A stretch of DNA of 64,000 nucleotides from Catenulispora acidiphila DSM 44928 (lineage in GTDB: Bacteria > Actinomycetota > Actinomycetes > Streptomycetales > Catenulisporaceae): positions 5,828,001 to 5,892,000 of the forward strand of contig NC_013131.1 of the NCBI RefSeq assembly GCF_000024025.1, written 5' to 3'. Numbering within the stretch: the stretch's first letter is position 1; each line of letters opens with the position of its first letter. This document shows positions 52,271 to 61,853 of the stretch, piece after piece. The notes under the pieces are model-generated. The model saw nothing but the letters and a program-made list of their open reading frames with translations. It had not been told where the DNA came from and did not search any database. Position numbers and translations under genes: made by a program.

Positions 52271-54073
52271 TCAGCGCTGCTTCTCCGAAGCCGCCGCCCC
52301 GCAACTCGCCGCATCAACCTCCCGCGCGTCAGCAGCACCAGCAGCGCCAGCGCCACCACCACCCCGCGCCCCATCGTCCAAATCCGGCGCAGCCCGCCGC
52401 ACCGCATCAGCCTCCGCGTCGTCCTCCCGAGCCTGCGAAGCCCGCTCGGCCTCGACGCGGCCGCGGTAGCGCTCCACCTCCTCGCGCACCGTCGCCTCGC
52501 TCCAGCCCAGCACCGGTGCCATCAGCGCCGCGACCTCCGGCGCCGCCGCCACACCGCGGTCGAAGGCCTCGATCGAGATCCGCGTGCGGCGCGTCAGCAC
52601 GTCCTCCAGGTGCAGGGCGCCCTCGTGCGATGCCGCGTAGACCGCCTCGACGCGCAGGTAGTCGTCGGCGCCGGCGATCGGGTCGCCGAGGGATTTGTCG
52701 GCGGCGATGAGTTCGAGCAGTTCCTCGACGCAGGTGCCGTAGCGGCGGAGCAGGTGCTCGACGCGGACCTGGTGCAGGCCGGTGCGGCGGGCGATGCGGG
52801 CTCGTTCGTTCCAGCGTGCGGCGAAGCCCTCGGCGCCGAGGACCGGGACCTTGTCGGTGACCGAGTCGGGGATCTTCGCCTCGTCGGCGGTGCCCAGGTC
52901 CTCGACGGCGGCGTCGATGGCGTCCTTGGCCATCACGCGGTAGGTCGTGTATTTGCCGCCGGCGACGACCACCAGGCCGGGTGCCGGGGAGGCGACGACG
53001 TGCTCGCGGGAGAGCTTCGTGGTCTGGTCCGCGGTGCCGGAGAGCAGGGGTCGCAGGCCGACGTACACGCCCTCGATGTCCTCCTCCGTCAGCGGCTTGG
53101 CGAGGACCGCGTTGGCGTGTTCGAGCAAGTACTCGATGTCGGCGCGGCTGGCCGCCGGGTGCTCGCGGTCCAGGTCCCAGTCGGTGTCGGTGGTGCCGAC
53201 CAGCCAGTGCCGACCCCAGGGGATGATGAACAGCACGCTCTTCTCGGTCCGGGATATCAGCCCGGTGCGCAGGTCGATGCGGTCGCGCGGCACGACCAGG
53301 TGGACGCCCTTGGACGCCCGCACCGAGATCGACGCACGCAGCTGCGCCAGCTCGTGGATGTCGTCCGTCCACACCCCGGTCGCCGCCACGACCTGCCGGG
53401 CCCGCACCTCGATGCTGCCGCCGCCCTCCAGGTCCCGCACCACCGCGCCGGTGACGCGGCCGCCCTCGCGCAGCAGTCCGGTGACCTTCGTGCGGGTCGC
53501 CACGCGCGCCCCGTACTGCGCCGCGGTCCGCGCCAGCGCCATCACGAAGCGCGCGTCGTCGACTTGGGCGTCGTAGTACTGGATCGCGCCGGTCAGCGAG
53601 TCCGAGCGCAGGGCCGGCGCGCGCCGCAGCGCCGCGGTCTTGCTCAGGTGGCGGTGGCGAGGCAGGGTCCGCGCGCCGCCCATGGTGTCGTAGAGCAGGA
53701 CGCCGGCGCCGATGTAAAAGCGCTCCCATACCCGGTGCCGCAGGGGCAGCAGGAAGGGGACCGGCCGGACCAGGTGCGGCGCGATCCGGTTCAGGAGCAG
53801 GCTGCGCTCGGTCAGCGCCTCGCGCACCAGGCCGAAGTCGCGCTGCTCCAGGTAGCGCAGGCCGCCGTGGATCAGCTTGCTGGAGCGGCTCGAGGTCCCG
53901 GCGGCCCAGTCGCGCGCCTCGACCAGGGCGACGGACAGCCCGCGGGTGGCCGCGTCGAGCGCGGCCCCGGCCCCGACCACGCCGCCGCCGATGACCAGGA
54001 CGTCGAACTCCTCCTCGGCCATCTGCTGGAGCGCGCCGAGCCGGTATTGGGCGCCCAAGGGTGTGGATTGCAC
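52271..54073 (-). CDS. glpD: Glycerol-3-phosphate dehydrogenase
   Basis: This encodes 600 residues from GTG 54073, preceded by ACGGAGGAAACACC. The FAD-binding N-terminus is DVLVIGGGVVGAGAALDAAT, then GTSSRSSKLIHGGLRYLEQ, and YYDAQVDDARFV, VRASKGVHLVVPR, WLVGTTDTDWD and GGKYTTYRVMAKDA follow. These are all GlpD hallmarks. It oxidises sn-glycerol-3-phosphate to dihydroxyacetone phosphate at the membrane, passing electrons to quinone. The C-terminal extension after about residue 545 is an acidic and Gly/Ala-rich tail not seen in E. coli GlpD. It is last in the glpF-glpK-glpD order. Confidence 0.95.
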   Translation of the reverse strand: MQSTPLGAQYRLGALQQMAEEEFDVLVIGGGVVGAGAALDAATRGLSVALVEARDWAAGTSSRSSKLIHGGLRYLEQRDFGLVREALTERSLLLNRIAPHLVRPVPFLLPLRHRVWERFYIGAGVLLYDTMGGARTLPRHRHLSKTAALRRAPALRSDSLTGAIQYYDAQVDDARFVMALARTAAQYGARVATRTKVTGLLREGGRVTGAVVRDLEGGGSIEVRARQVVAATGVWTDDIHELAQLRASISVRASKGVHLVVPRDRIDLRTGLISRTEKSVLFIIPWGRHWLVGTTDTDWDLDREHPAASRADIEYLLEHANAVLAKPLTEEDIEGVYVGLRPLLSGTADQTTKLSREHVVASPAPGLVVVAGGKYTTYRVMAKDAIDAAVEDLGTADEAKIPDSVTDKVPVLGAEGFAARWNERARIARRTGLHQVRVEHLLRRYGTCVEELLELIAADKSLGDPIAGADDYLRVEAVYAASHEGALHLEDVLTRRTRISIEAFDRGVAAAPEVAALMAPVLGWSEATVREEVERYRGRVEAERASQAREDDAEADAVRRAAPDLDDGARGGGGAGAAGAADAREVDAASCGAAASEKQR

Positions 54074-54144
54074 GGTGTTTCCTCCGTTTGTACTGCGGGT
54101 GGGACAGGGGCGGGCCCGAAGGCCCGCCGGCGGCGGTGCGTCGG

Positions 54145-55665
54145 TCAGTCCTCGAACTCGACCCAGTTCAGCGTCCGGTCGACAGCCTTCTTCCAGTTGC
54201 GGTAGCCCTTGGCGCGCGCGGCCTCGTCGGCGCGCGGCTCCCAGCGCTTGTCCTCGTTCCAGTTGCTGACCAGTTCCTCGGTCGTGCGCCAGAAGCCGAC
54301 GGCCAGACCCGCGGCGTAGGCGGCGCCGAGCGCGGTGGTCTCGGCCACGACCGGCTTGGACACCGGCACGCCGAGCACGTCGGCCTGGATCTCCATGGCC
54401 AGCTCGTTGGCGGTGACGCCGCCGTCCACGCGCAGCACGTCCAGCCGCACGCCGGAGTCCTGCTCCATCGCCTCCACGACGTCGCGGGTCTGGTAGGCGA
54501 TCGACTCCAGGGTGGCGCGCGCCAGGTGGGCGTTGGTGTTGTAGCGGGAGAGCCCGACGATGGCGCCGCGGGCGTCCGAGCGCCAGTACGGCGCGAACAG
54601 CCCGGAGAACGCCGGCACGAAGTACACCCCGCCGTTGTCCTCGACCTGCCGGGCCAGCGCCTCGCTCTGCGCCGCGCCGGAGATGATGCCGAGCTGGTCG
54701 CGCAGCCACTGCACGGCCGAGCCGGTCACCGCGATGGAGCCTTCCAGGGCGTAGACCGCGTCCTCGTCGCCGAACTTGTAGGCGACCGTGGTCAGCAGCC
54801 CGTTCTCGGAGCGGACGATCTCCTTGCCGGTGTTCAGCAGCAGGAAGTTGCCGGTCCCGTAGGTGTTCTTCGCCGTGCCCGGGGTGAAGCAGACCTGGCC
54901 GACGGTCGCGGCCTGCTGGTCGCCGAGGTCGCCGGTGAGCGGGACCTCGCCGCGCAGCGGGCCGTCGGCGCGGGTCTTGCCGTAGCCCGCCGGGTCCGAG
55001 GAGGGCCGGATCGCCGGGAGCATGGCGCGCGGGACGTTGAAGAAGCCCAGGAGCTCCTCGTCCCAGTCCAGCGTCTCCAGGTCCATCAGCATCGTGCGGC
55101 TGGCGTTGGTGACGTCGGTGACGTGCACGCCGCCGTCCACGCCGCCGGTGAGGTTCCAGATCAGCCAGCTGTCCATGGTCCCGAAGATCGCGTCCCCGGC
55201 CTCGGCGTCGGCCCGCAGCCCCTCGACGTTCTCCAGCAGCCACTGGATCTTGCCGCCGGCGAAGTAGGTCGCCGGCGGGAGCCCGGCCTTGCGGCGGATG
55301 ACCTGTCCGCGCTCGTCGGCGTCCAGGGCGGCGGCGATGCGGTCGGTGCGGGTGTCCTGCCAGACGATCGCGTTGTAGTACGGGCGGCCGGTGTGGCGGT
55401 TCCACACCATGGTGGTCTCGCGCTGGTTGGTGATGCCGAGGGCCGCCAGGTCCGCGGCGTGCAGGTGGGCCTTGTTCATCGCGGTCTCGATGACCGCCCG
55501 GGTGCGCTCCCAGATCTCGGTGGGGTTGTGCTCGACCCAGCCGGCCTTGGGCAGGATCTGCTCGTGCTCCAGCTGGTGCCGGGCCACCTCGTTGCCGCCG
55601 TGATCGAAGATCATGAAACGGGTGCTGGTGGTGCCCTGGTCGACCGCGCCGACGTAGTCAGCCAT
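54145..55665 (-). CDS. glpK: Glycerol kinase (first copy)
   Basis: This encodes 506 residues. The FGGY-kinase motifs are [20 protein letters not shown], then [50 protein letters not shown] and [11 protein letters not shown], with a C-terminal [20 protein letters not shown]. It phosphorylates glycerol with ATP to sn-glycerol-3-phosphate. It lies 60 bp after glpF and 71 bp before glpD. A paralogue of almost equal length is encoded on the other side of the regulator. Confidence 0.95.
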   Translation of the reverse strand: MADYVGAVDQGTTSTRFMIFDHGGNEVARHQLEHEQILPKAGWVEHNPTEIWERTRAVIETAMNKAHLHAADLAALGITNQRETTMVWNRHTGRPYYNAIVWQDTRTDRIAAALDADERGQVIRRKAGLPPATYFAGGKIQWLLENVEGLRADAEAGDAIFGTMDSWLIWNLTGGVDGGVHVTDVTNASRTMLMDLETLDWDEELLGFFNVPRAMLPAIRPSSDPAGYGKTRADGPLRGEVPLTGDLGDQQAATVGQVCFTPGTAKNTYGTGNFLLLNTGKEIVRSENGLLTTVAYKFGDEDAVYALEGSIAVTGSAVQWLRDQLGIISGAAQSEALARQVEDNGGVYFVPAFSGLFAPYWRSDARGAIVGLSRYNTNAHLARATLESIAYQTRDVVEAMEQDSGVRLDVLRVDGGVTANELAMEIQADVLGVPVSKPVVAETTALGAAYAAGLAVGFWRTTEELVSNWNEDKRWEPRADEAARAKGYRNWKKAVDRTLNWVEFED

Positions 55666-55725
55666 GAAGGGGTGCCTCTCTCACGATCCGCAGATAACTG
55701 ATATGGGTTCCGAAGACGAGTCTGG

Positions 55726-56580
55726 TCAGGAAGCCGGCTGCTCGGCGGGGACCGCCGGGTCGATCGGCACGGCGGCCGGGTCGTCCGGCTCGGCCTCGTC
55801 CGACAGGAAGGTGCCGACCAGGACCTTGTAGAGCCAGGCGCCGAGCAGGCCGCCGATGATCGGGGCGACGATGGGCACCCAGAAGTACAGATCGCCGTAC
55901 TGGTCCCGGAACGCTGTGTGATAGCCGGTGAAGAACTCGGCGAGCCGCGGACCGAAGTCGCGCGCCGGGTTGATGGCGTAGCCGGCGTCGGTCCCGAAGG
56001 CCATGCCGATGGCCACGATGAGCAGGCCGATGACGACCGGCGCCAGGTTGGCTCCCGGCGCGGTGTTGCGCACGTCGGTGATCGCCAGGATGAGGAACAG
56101 CAGGATCGCGGTGCCGATGACCTGGTCGCGGAACCCGCCCCACATGTGCACCGGCAGCGTGCCGTTGCCGGGCAGCGTGGAGAAGATGCCCTGGCTCTTC
56201 AGGGTGTGGCCCGGGTCGAACTTCGCGATGACCTCGGTGTAGTTCCAGCGCACGACCAGCGCCGCGACGAACGCGCCGGCGACCTGCGCCACGGAGTAGG
56301 GCAGCACTTTGCGCCACGAGAAGCCGCCGAAGGCGGCCAGCGCGACGGTGACCGCGGGGTTCAGGTGCGCACCGGTGATCTTGGCCGCCACATAGACGCC
56401 GAGCATCACACCGAAACCCCAGGCCCAGGCGATGCTGTCGTGGTTGCCGATCCCTCCGGCGGCCACCTGGGCCACCACGCCGAGACCGAACAACAGAAGG
56501 ATGAACGTGCCCGCGAACTCCGCGGCCATCTCCCCCACGAGCCCTTTGGCCCGAACGCGCTCCGCCAAGCGATTCGCCAT
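55726..56580 (-). CDS. glpF: Glycerol uptake facilitator (MIP/aquaglyceroporin)
   Basis: This encodes 284 residues from ATG 56580 with AGGAGGACAC upstream. Six transmembrane segments and two half-helices carry the NPA motifs HLNPAVTVALAAFGG and AINPARDFGPRL. The Asp after the second NPA (NPARD) is typical of glycerol-conducting MIPs rather than strict water channels. The C-terminus is acidic and Pro-rich. It is first in the catabolic operon. Confidence 0.95.
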   Translation of the reverse strand: MANRLAERVRAKGLVGEMAAEFAGTFILLLFGLGVVAQVAAGGIGNHDSIAWAWGFGVMLGVYVAAKITGAHLNPAVTVALAAFGGFSWRKVLPYSVAQVAGAFVAALVVRWNYTEVIAKFDPGHTLKSQGIFSTLPGNGTLPVHMWGGFRDQVIGTAILLFLILAITDVRNTAPGANLAPVVIGLLIVAIGMAFGTDAGYAINPARDFGPRLAEFFTGYHTAFRDQYGDLYFWVPIVAPIIGGLLGAWLYKVLVGTFLSDEAEPDDPAAVPIDPAVPAEQPAS

Positions 56581-56914
56581 GTGTCCTCCTGAACCGGTGG
56601 GACACCCCGGCCGTCCGGGGCGCCTGAAGTCCCTTGGCGGCGTGTCGCGACTCACCACGGGATTCCGCACAGCGTGCGTTCGCCGAAACCTCCCGTCAAC
56701 GGATGGCGGTCGACATTGTCGAACTCTGGTCAGGATCCCCGACCTGGGGTACCGTCGCGCGACATGGCGGTAATCTTCGCGGACGAGGAGGTTCGGGCCG
56801 GTCAGGCCGGCCGGCGCGGCGCGCACGCGCCGCCGGGCCCGTCCGCGCCGGGCCCGCCACCGGGTACGGCGTTCGACGACGTCGGCCATCGCACGAAGGG
56901 CTATCATCACCGCC
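56581..56914. other. Divergent promoter region between glpF and the IclR gene
   Basis: These 334 bp hold no convincing gene; frames here are open by composition. The left half carries the glpF ribosome site and the inverted repeat at 56710-56722. The right half is strongly GC-rich with runs such as GGCCGGCCGG and GCGCGCACGCGCC. Both arms of the glycerol regulon should start here. Confidence 0.6.
56710..56722. promoter_or_regulatory. Candidate IclR/GylR operator TCGAC-ATT-GTCGA
   Basis: A perfect 5+3+5 inverted repeat midway between the divergent glpF and IclR genes, about 130 bp from the glpF start and 193 bp from the regulator start. The size and symmetry suit an IclR-family dimer site. No second copy was seen in front of the second glpK. 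Confidence 0.5.
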
Positions 56915-57682
56915 ATGCCGGGACCCGTGCAGTCCATCGAACGCGCGGCAGCGATCCTGCGCCTGCTGGCGCGCGGTTCCGGACGGCTCGGGGTCGGCGA
57001 GATAGCGGCGTCCCTGGGCCTGGCGAAGGGGACCACGCACGGCATCCTGCGCACGCTGCAGGGCGTGGGCTTCGTCGAGCAGGACAAGTCCAGCGGCAAG
57101 TACCAGCTCGGCGCCACCCTGCTGCACCTGGGCACCAGCTACCTGGACGTGAACGAGCTGCGCTCCCGGGCGATCAACTGGGCCGACGCGCTGGCCGCCC
57201 GCAGCGGCGAGGCGGTGTGGATCGGGACCCTGCTGGAGGGCAAGGTCTTGATCGTGCACCACGTCTTCCGGCCGGACGACTCCCTGCAGAGCCTGGACGT
57301 CGGCGCGCTGCTGCCGCTGCACGCCAGCGCGCTGGGCAAGGTCCTGCTCGCCTACGACACCCAGGCGGCGGCCGAACTGCGCGAGGCCGAACTCGCGCCG
57401 CTCACCCGGCGCACCCTGGTCACCCCGGCCGCCCTGCGCCGGGAGCTGACGAAGGTGCGCGACCACGGCTACGCCACCGAGATCGAGGAGTCGACGCTCG
57501 GCCAGGCCTCGATCGCCGCGCCGATCCGCGGCTACGGCGGGCTCGTGGTCGGCGCGATCAGCATCACCGGCGCGGTGGACCGGGTGTGTCCCACCACCGG
57601 CAAACCCGACCCGACGCTGGCCGACGCCGTGCAGAACGCCGCGCAGATGATCTCGCGGGACCTCGGCGCGGGACGCTGGTAA
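56915..57682 (+). CDS. IclR-family regulator, GylR-like
   Basis: This encodes 255 residues. The N-terminal winged helix reads SIERAAAILRLLARGSGRLG, then VGEIAASLGLAKGTTHGILR and LQGVGFVEQDKSSGKYQLG. The effector domain has LLPLHASALGKVLLAYD, HGYATEIEESTLGQASIAAP and VGAISITGAVDR. In Streptomyces, the IclR-family GylR represses the glycerol operon and responds to glycerol-3-phosphate. The location beside glpFKD and glpK supports the same role here. It is divergent from glpF and 159 bp upstream of the second glpK. Confidence 0.9.
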   Translation: MPGPVQSIERAAAILRLLARGSGRLGVGEIAASLGLAKGTTHGILRTLQGVGFVEQDKSSGKYQLGATLLHLGTSYLDVNELRSRAINWADALAARSGEAVWIGTLLEGKVLIVHHVFRPDDSLQSLDVGALLPLHASALGKVLLAYDTQAAAELREAELAPLTRRTLVTPAALRRELTKVRDHGYATEIEESTLGQASIAAPIRGYGGLVVGAISITGAVDRVCPTTGKPDPTLADAVQNAAQMISRDLGAGRW

Positions 57683-57742
57683 CCGTCGGCGGAGCGGGTC
57701 GCCTCGGGCATCGGCCGCACCGCCCGGCTCCGCACCGCCGCC

Positions 57743-57802
57743 GTGAACACAGTCTCCGTGAACACGGCCTCCCTGAGCACGGTCTCCCCGAGCACCGTCC
57801 CC
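57743..57802. repeat. Four tandem 15-bp units upstream of the second glpK
   Basis: The units GTGAACACAGTCTCC, GTGAACACGGCCTCC, CTGAGCACGGTCTCC and CCGAGCACCGTCCCC follow one another exactly. They lie 40-99 bp before the chosen glpK start. They are in frame with it, so a low-complexity N-terminal extension is possible, but kinases of this family begin at the later ATG. Confidence 0.75.
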
Positions 57803-57841
57803 CGCCCTCAGCCTGACTCCCCCTCACCGAAAGGCTGCACC

Positions 57842-59365
<1,524 letters not shown>

Positions 59366-59375
59366 CGGCGGCCGC

Positions 59376-60038
59376 TCATGACCGAGCCTGATCCTGCGTC
59401 CTGGCGCCGAGAATGCGGCAGACCTCGTCGGTGTCGGTGAAGATCGTGTCGCCGGCGAATTCCAACCCGGCGAGGGCGTGCGCGGCGGCGTCCTGGTTCC
59501 CGGCGCCGCAGGCATCGCGCACGACGATGGGGATGTAGCCCAGGTCCGCGGAGTGCCGCACCGTCGGCTCGATGCCGACCTCCGTCGCGACACCGACGAT
59601 GAGGTAGCTGCTCACCCCGCAGTCGCGCAGGATGATGTCCAACGGCGTGCCCTCGAACGCCGACATCGTGATCTTGTCGATGACCGCCTCGTCAGGGCCC
59701 GGATCCAAGCCCTCGACCAGCTCGAAGCCGGGCGAGCCGTACGGGATCAGCGGCCGCGTGTCGGCGGCGGCGTCCTTGCGCTGCCAGAGCTTCGCCTGCC
59801 GCAACTGGAAGACCCCCGCGAGCGACGCCGGCAGGAAGTAGTGCCGCAGGAAGATCGTCCGCACCCCGCACTGCCGCGCCGCAGCCAGCACCCGCCGCAC
59901 GTTGCCGAGCACCGCGTCGCCGTCCGCGATCTGCCGCACCACGCCGACCTGCATGTCGTAGACGATCAGCGCCAACCGCGCGGGGTCGAGCGCCTCGGTC
60001 AGGGATTCGGGGATTTCCAAGCCGTTGAAACGATCCAC
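59376..60038 (-). CDS. Isochorismatase-fold hydrolase with Gly at the nucleophile position
   Basis: This encodes 220 residues. Asp is in LALIVYDMQVGVV and Lys in VIDKITMSAFEGT, followed by the cis-peptide region YLIVGVATEVGIEPTVR. In cysteine hydrolases such as nicotinamidase the last motif is ATxxCV; here Gly replaces Cys, as in true isochorismatases, so thiol-based amide hydrolysis is unlikely. Vinyl-ether hydrolysis or a non-catalytic role fits better. No isochorismate synthase gene is nearby. It is convergent with the second glpK, with a 10-bp gap. Confidence 0.8.
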   Translation of the reverse strand: MDRFNGLEIPESLTEALDPARLALIVYDMQVGVVRQIADGDAVLGNVRRVLAAARQCGVRTIFLRHYFLPASLAGVFQLRQAKLWQRKDAAADTRPLIPYGSPGFELVEGLDPGPDEAVIDKITMSAFEGTPLDIILRDCGVSSYLIVGVATEVGIEPTVRHSADLGYIPIVVRDACGAGNQDAAAHALAGLEFAGDTIFTDTDEVCRILGARTQDQARS

Positions 60039-60154
60039 GCCTCAAAAGCTACAGGTACGGCTGTGGCCGCTCGGGGAGGGTGCTCACGATGTCAGCGCCG
60101 CCAAAGCTCCGCGATCGAGGCCCAGACCGAGGTCAGGCAGCTACCCTGATCACC

Positions 60155-60529
60155 ATGGACGAGAATCGAGCGCGCCGCGTCGTCGACGCCCTCCGCGAAC
60201 GCGGTGTGGACGCGCACGTCGCCAAGGTCAGCGTCTACCAGTTCGGCATCCGCGTCATGCTCTCCGGCGGACGCCAGGCCGAGTGGGACACCGACGACAC
60301 GGCGGGCCTGGAAGCGCAGGTCATGAAGGACGGCATGCTGGTCGGCTTCGTCCCGACCATCGAGGGCTCCGAGGACTTCGACGAGCAGCAGACCATCGAC
60401 GCCCTGCTGCGCACCGACTACGACCAGCCGATCGCGACCCGCCGCGCCGAGCCGCCGCCGCCACAGCCGGCGCTGCCGAGGGAGGGCGGCGTGTTCCGCC
60501 GGTTCCTCGACGGGTTCCGCGAGCGCTGA
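60155..60529 (+). CDS. Small protein of unknown function
   Basis: This encodes 124 residues from ATG 60155. An alpha/beta N-terminal part (ARRVVDALRERGVDAHVAKV, SVYQFGIRVMLSGGRQAEWD) is followed by an acidic segment, a Pro-rich linker (RAEPPPPQPALP) and a basic amphipathic C-terminus (VFRRFLDGFRER). No family is recognised. A longer frame begins at 60080, but the ATG at 60155 gives the more protein-like start. It is divergent from the isochorismatase-like gene. Confidence 0.65.
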   Translation: MDENRARRVVDALRERGVDAHVAKVSVYQFGIRVMLSGGRQAEWDTDDTAGLEAQVMKDGMLVGFVPTIEGSEDFDEQQTIDALLRTDYDQPIATRRAEPPPPQPALPREGGVFRRFLDGFRER

Positions 60530-60719
60530 GCCGCCCTGTCGCTGAGTCGCCGGGTCGCCGGGTCGCCGAGCCACAGGGCATCAGGTCGCTGAGGCGTCGC
60601 GGTCGGTCGGCCGATGCCTATCGCATGCGCGGGCGAAAAATCCTGCGCGGATTCTGCAAGAAGCCGATACGATCGCAATCCTCTTCGACCCCTTCGATCA
60701 CAGCCGAGGTCGCGATCGC

Positions 60720-61559
60720 ATGAGCACCCTTGTTCACGAAGGCCTGACCTACGCCGAGATCCAGGGCTACCGGCCGCTCCTGCTCGACCTGCACCTCCCG
60801 GTGACCGCCAGTCCGCAGTCGCCGGTGCCGGTCGTGGTCTGGATGCACGGCGGCGCGTTCTGGGAGGGCGATCGCAGGTATCTGCCGTCGAATCTCGCCC
60901 CGAACGCGGTGTTCGACACGCTGGTGGCGTCCGGCATCGCCGCCGCGACGATCGACTACCGGCTCTCCGGCGAGGCTACATACCCGGCGCAGCTGCACGA
61001 TGTCCGGGCCGCGATCAGATATCTGCGTTCCAACGCCGCCACCTGGGGATTGGACGCCACGCGCGTGGGCGTCTGGGGCGAGTCGTCCGGCGGGACGCTC
61101 GGCGCGCTCGCAGCCCTCGCCCCCACCGACAGCGACGCCACCAGCGCCACCAACGCCACCAACGCCACCAACGCCACCGACCAACCGATCACCGCCGCCG
61201 CCCTGTGGTGCTCCCCCACCGATCTGGTGTCACTGCGCCACTTCAGCGCGATCTCCGGACTTCTCGGCGGCGGCGACCCCGAGGCGCTGGAAGCCGCAGC
61301 CGTGCAGGCCAGCCCTCTGACCCACGTCCGCGGCGACGCGCCGGCGTTCCTCATCATGCACGGCGACGCCGACCGCACAGTGCCGGTCCACCAAGCCGAA
61401 CTCCTGCACAAAGCCCTGCTCGCCGTCGGAGCACGCTCCACCTTCACAGCCGTCGAGGGTGCCGGCCACGTCTTCGACGGACACCCCGACGCTCAGCAGC
61501 TCGTCGAGCAGGTTGTGGCCTTCTTCGCCCAGGAGTTCGCGCAGCCCGCTGCGGCCTAG
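60720..61559 (+). CDS. Alpha/beta hydrolase (esterase/lipase)
   Basis: This encodes 279 residues. The oxyanion motif is VVVWMHGGAFWEGDRRYL and the nucleophile lies in VWGESSGGTLGALAAL. The acid is in MHGDADRTVPVHQ and His in VEGAGHVFDG. This is the hormone-sensitive-lipase-like/BD-FAE type. A surface loop after the nucleophile helix carries a SATNATNATNATDQ tract coded by 9-bp DNA repeats, probably a recent slippage expansion. The ATG is in TCGCATGAGC context without a clear ribosome site. Confidence 0.85.
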   Translation: MSTLVHEGLTYAEIQGYRPLLLDLHLPVTASPQSPVPVVVWMHGGAFWEGDRRYLPSNLAPNAVFDTLVASGIAAATIDYRLSGEATYPAQLHDVRAAIRYLRSNAATWGLDATRVGVWGESSGGTLGALAALAPTDSDATSATNATNATNATDQPITAAALWCSPTDLVSLRHFSAISGLLGGGDPEALEAAAVQASPLTHVRGDAPAFLIMHGDADRTVPVHQAELLHKALLAVGARSTFTAVEGAGHVFDGHPDAQQLVEQVVAFFAQEFAQPAAA

Positions 61560-61743
61560 CCGCCGGCCACGGAAAGCGCCGCCGCTGGTAGACCACGCCG
61601 GCCGCCACCGCCATCGCCCCGGCGAGCACCACCTTCAGCTCGAACCCGTCGCGCGGCCGCTCCCCCTGCGTGAGCGGCCGCGCGAACCACTTGATCAGCT
61701 CTGTGCGCCCGGCATCAGCGAGCACCGCGTGCAGGATCGACAT
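61444..61743 (-). CDS. Possible small membrane protein
   Basis: A 99-residue frame from ATG 61743 begins MSILHAVLADAGRTELIKWF, has a single hydrophobic helix (VVLAGAMAVAAGVVY) and a basic C-terminus. Its last 38 codons overlap the 3' end of the hydrolase gene on the other strand, so the C-terminus is suspect and the gene may be truncated. Support comes from the twin palindromes just upstream. It could be a non-coding region instead. Confidence 0.35.
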   Translation of the reverse strand: MSILHAVLADAGRTELIKWFARPLTQGERPRDGFELKVVLAGAMAVAAGVVYQRRRFPWPAARPQRAARTPGRRRPQPARRAAERRGVRRRRGRHPRRL

Positions 61744-61758
61744 GTCATCGCACCGGTG

Positions 61759-61805
61759 CATACTCGGTATGGTCTCGCGTCATGGAGATATACATACCGG
61801 GTATG
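61759..61805. promoter_or_regulatory. Two operators CATAC-N3-GTATG
   Basis: Perfect 5+3+5 inverted repeats lie at 61759-61771 (spacer TCG) and 61793-61805 (spacer CGG), 34 bp apart. They are between the 3' end of the MFS gene and the small minus-strand frame at 61743. No regulator gene is adjacent; the nearest is the TetR gene at 63401. Such identical pairs are seldom chance in DNA of this composition. Confidence 0.65.
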
Positions 61806-61853
61806 CACCCGTTCCCGCAAGGCCGATCGCCGGCGCACCCGGACCGGAACCGG

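Noticed and set aside
57743..57841. Extended N-terminus of the second glycerol kinase
   Set aside because: It is coded by a 15-bp tandem repeat, lies before a GAAAGG ribosome site, and the kinase family begins at the later ATG.
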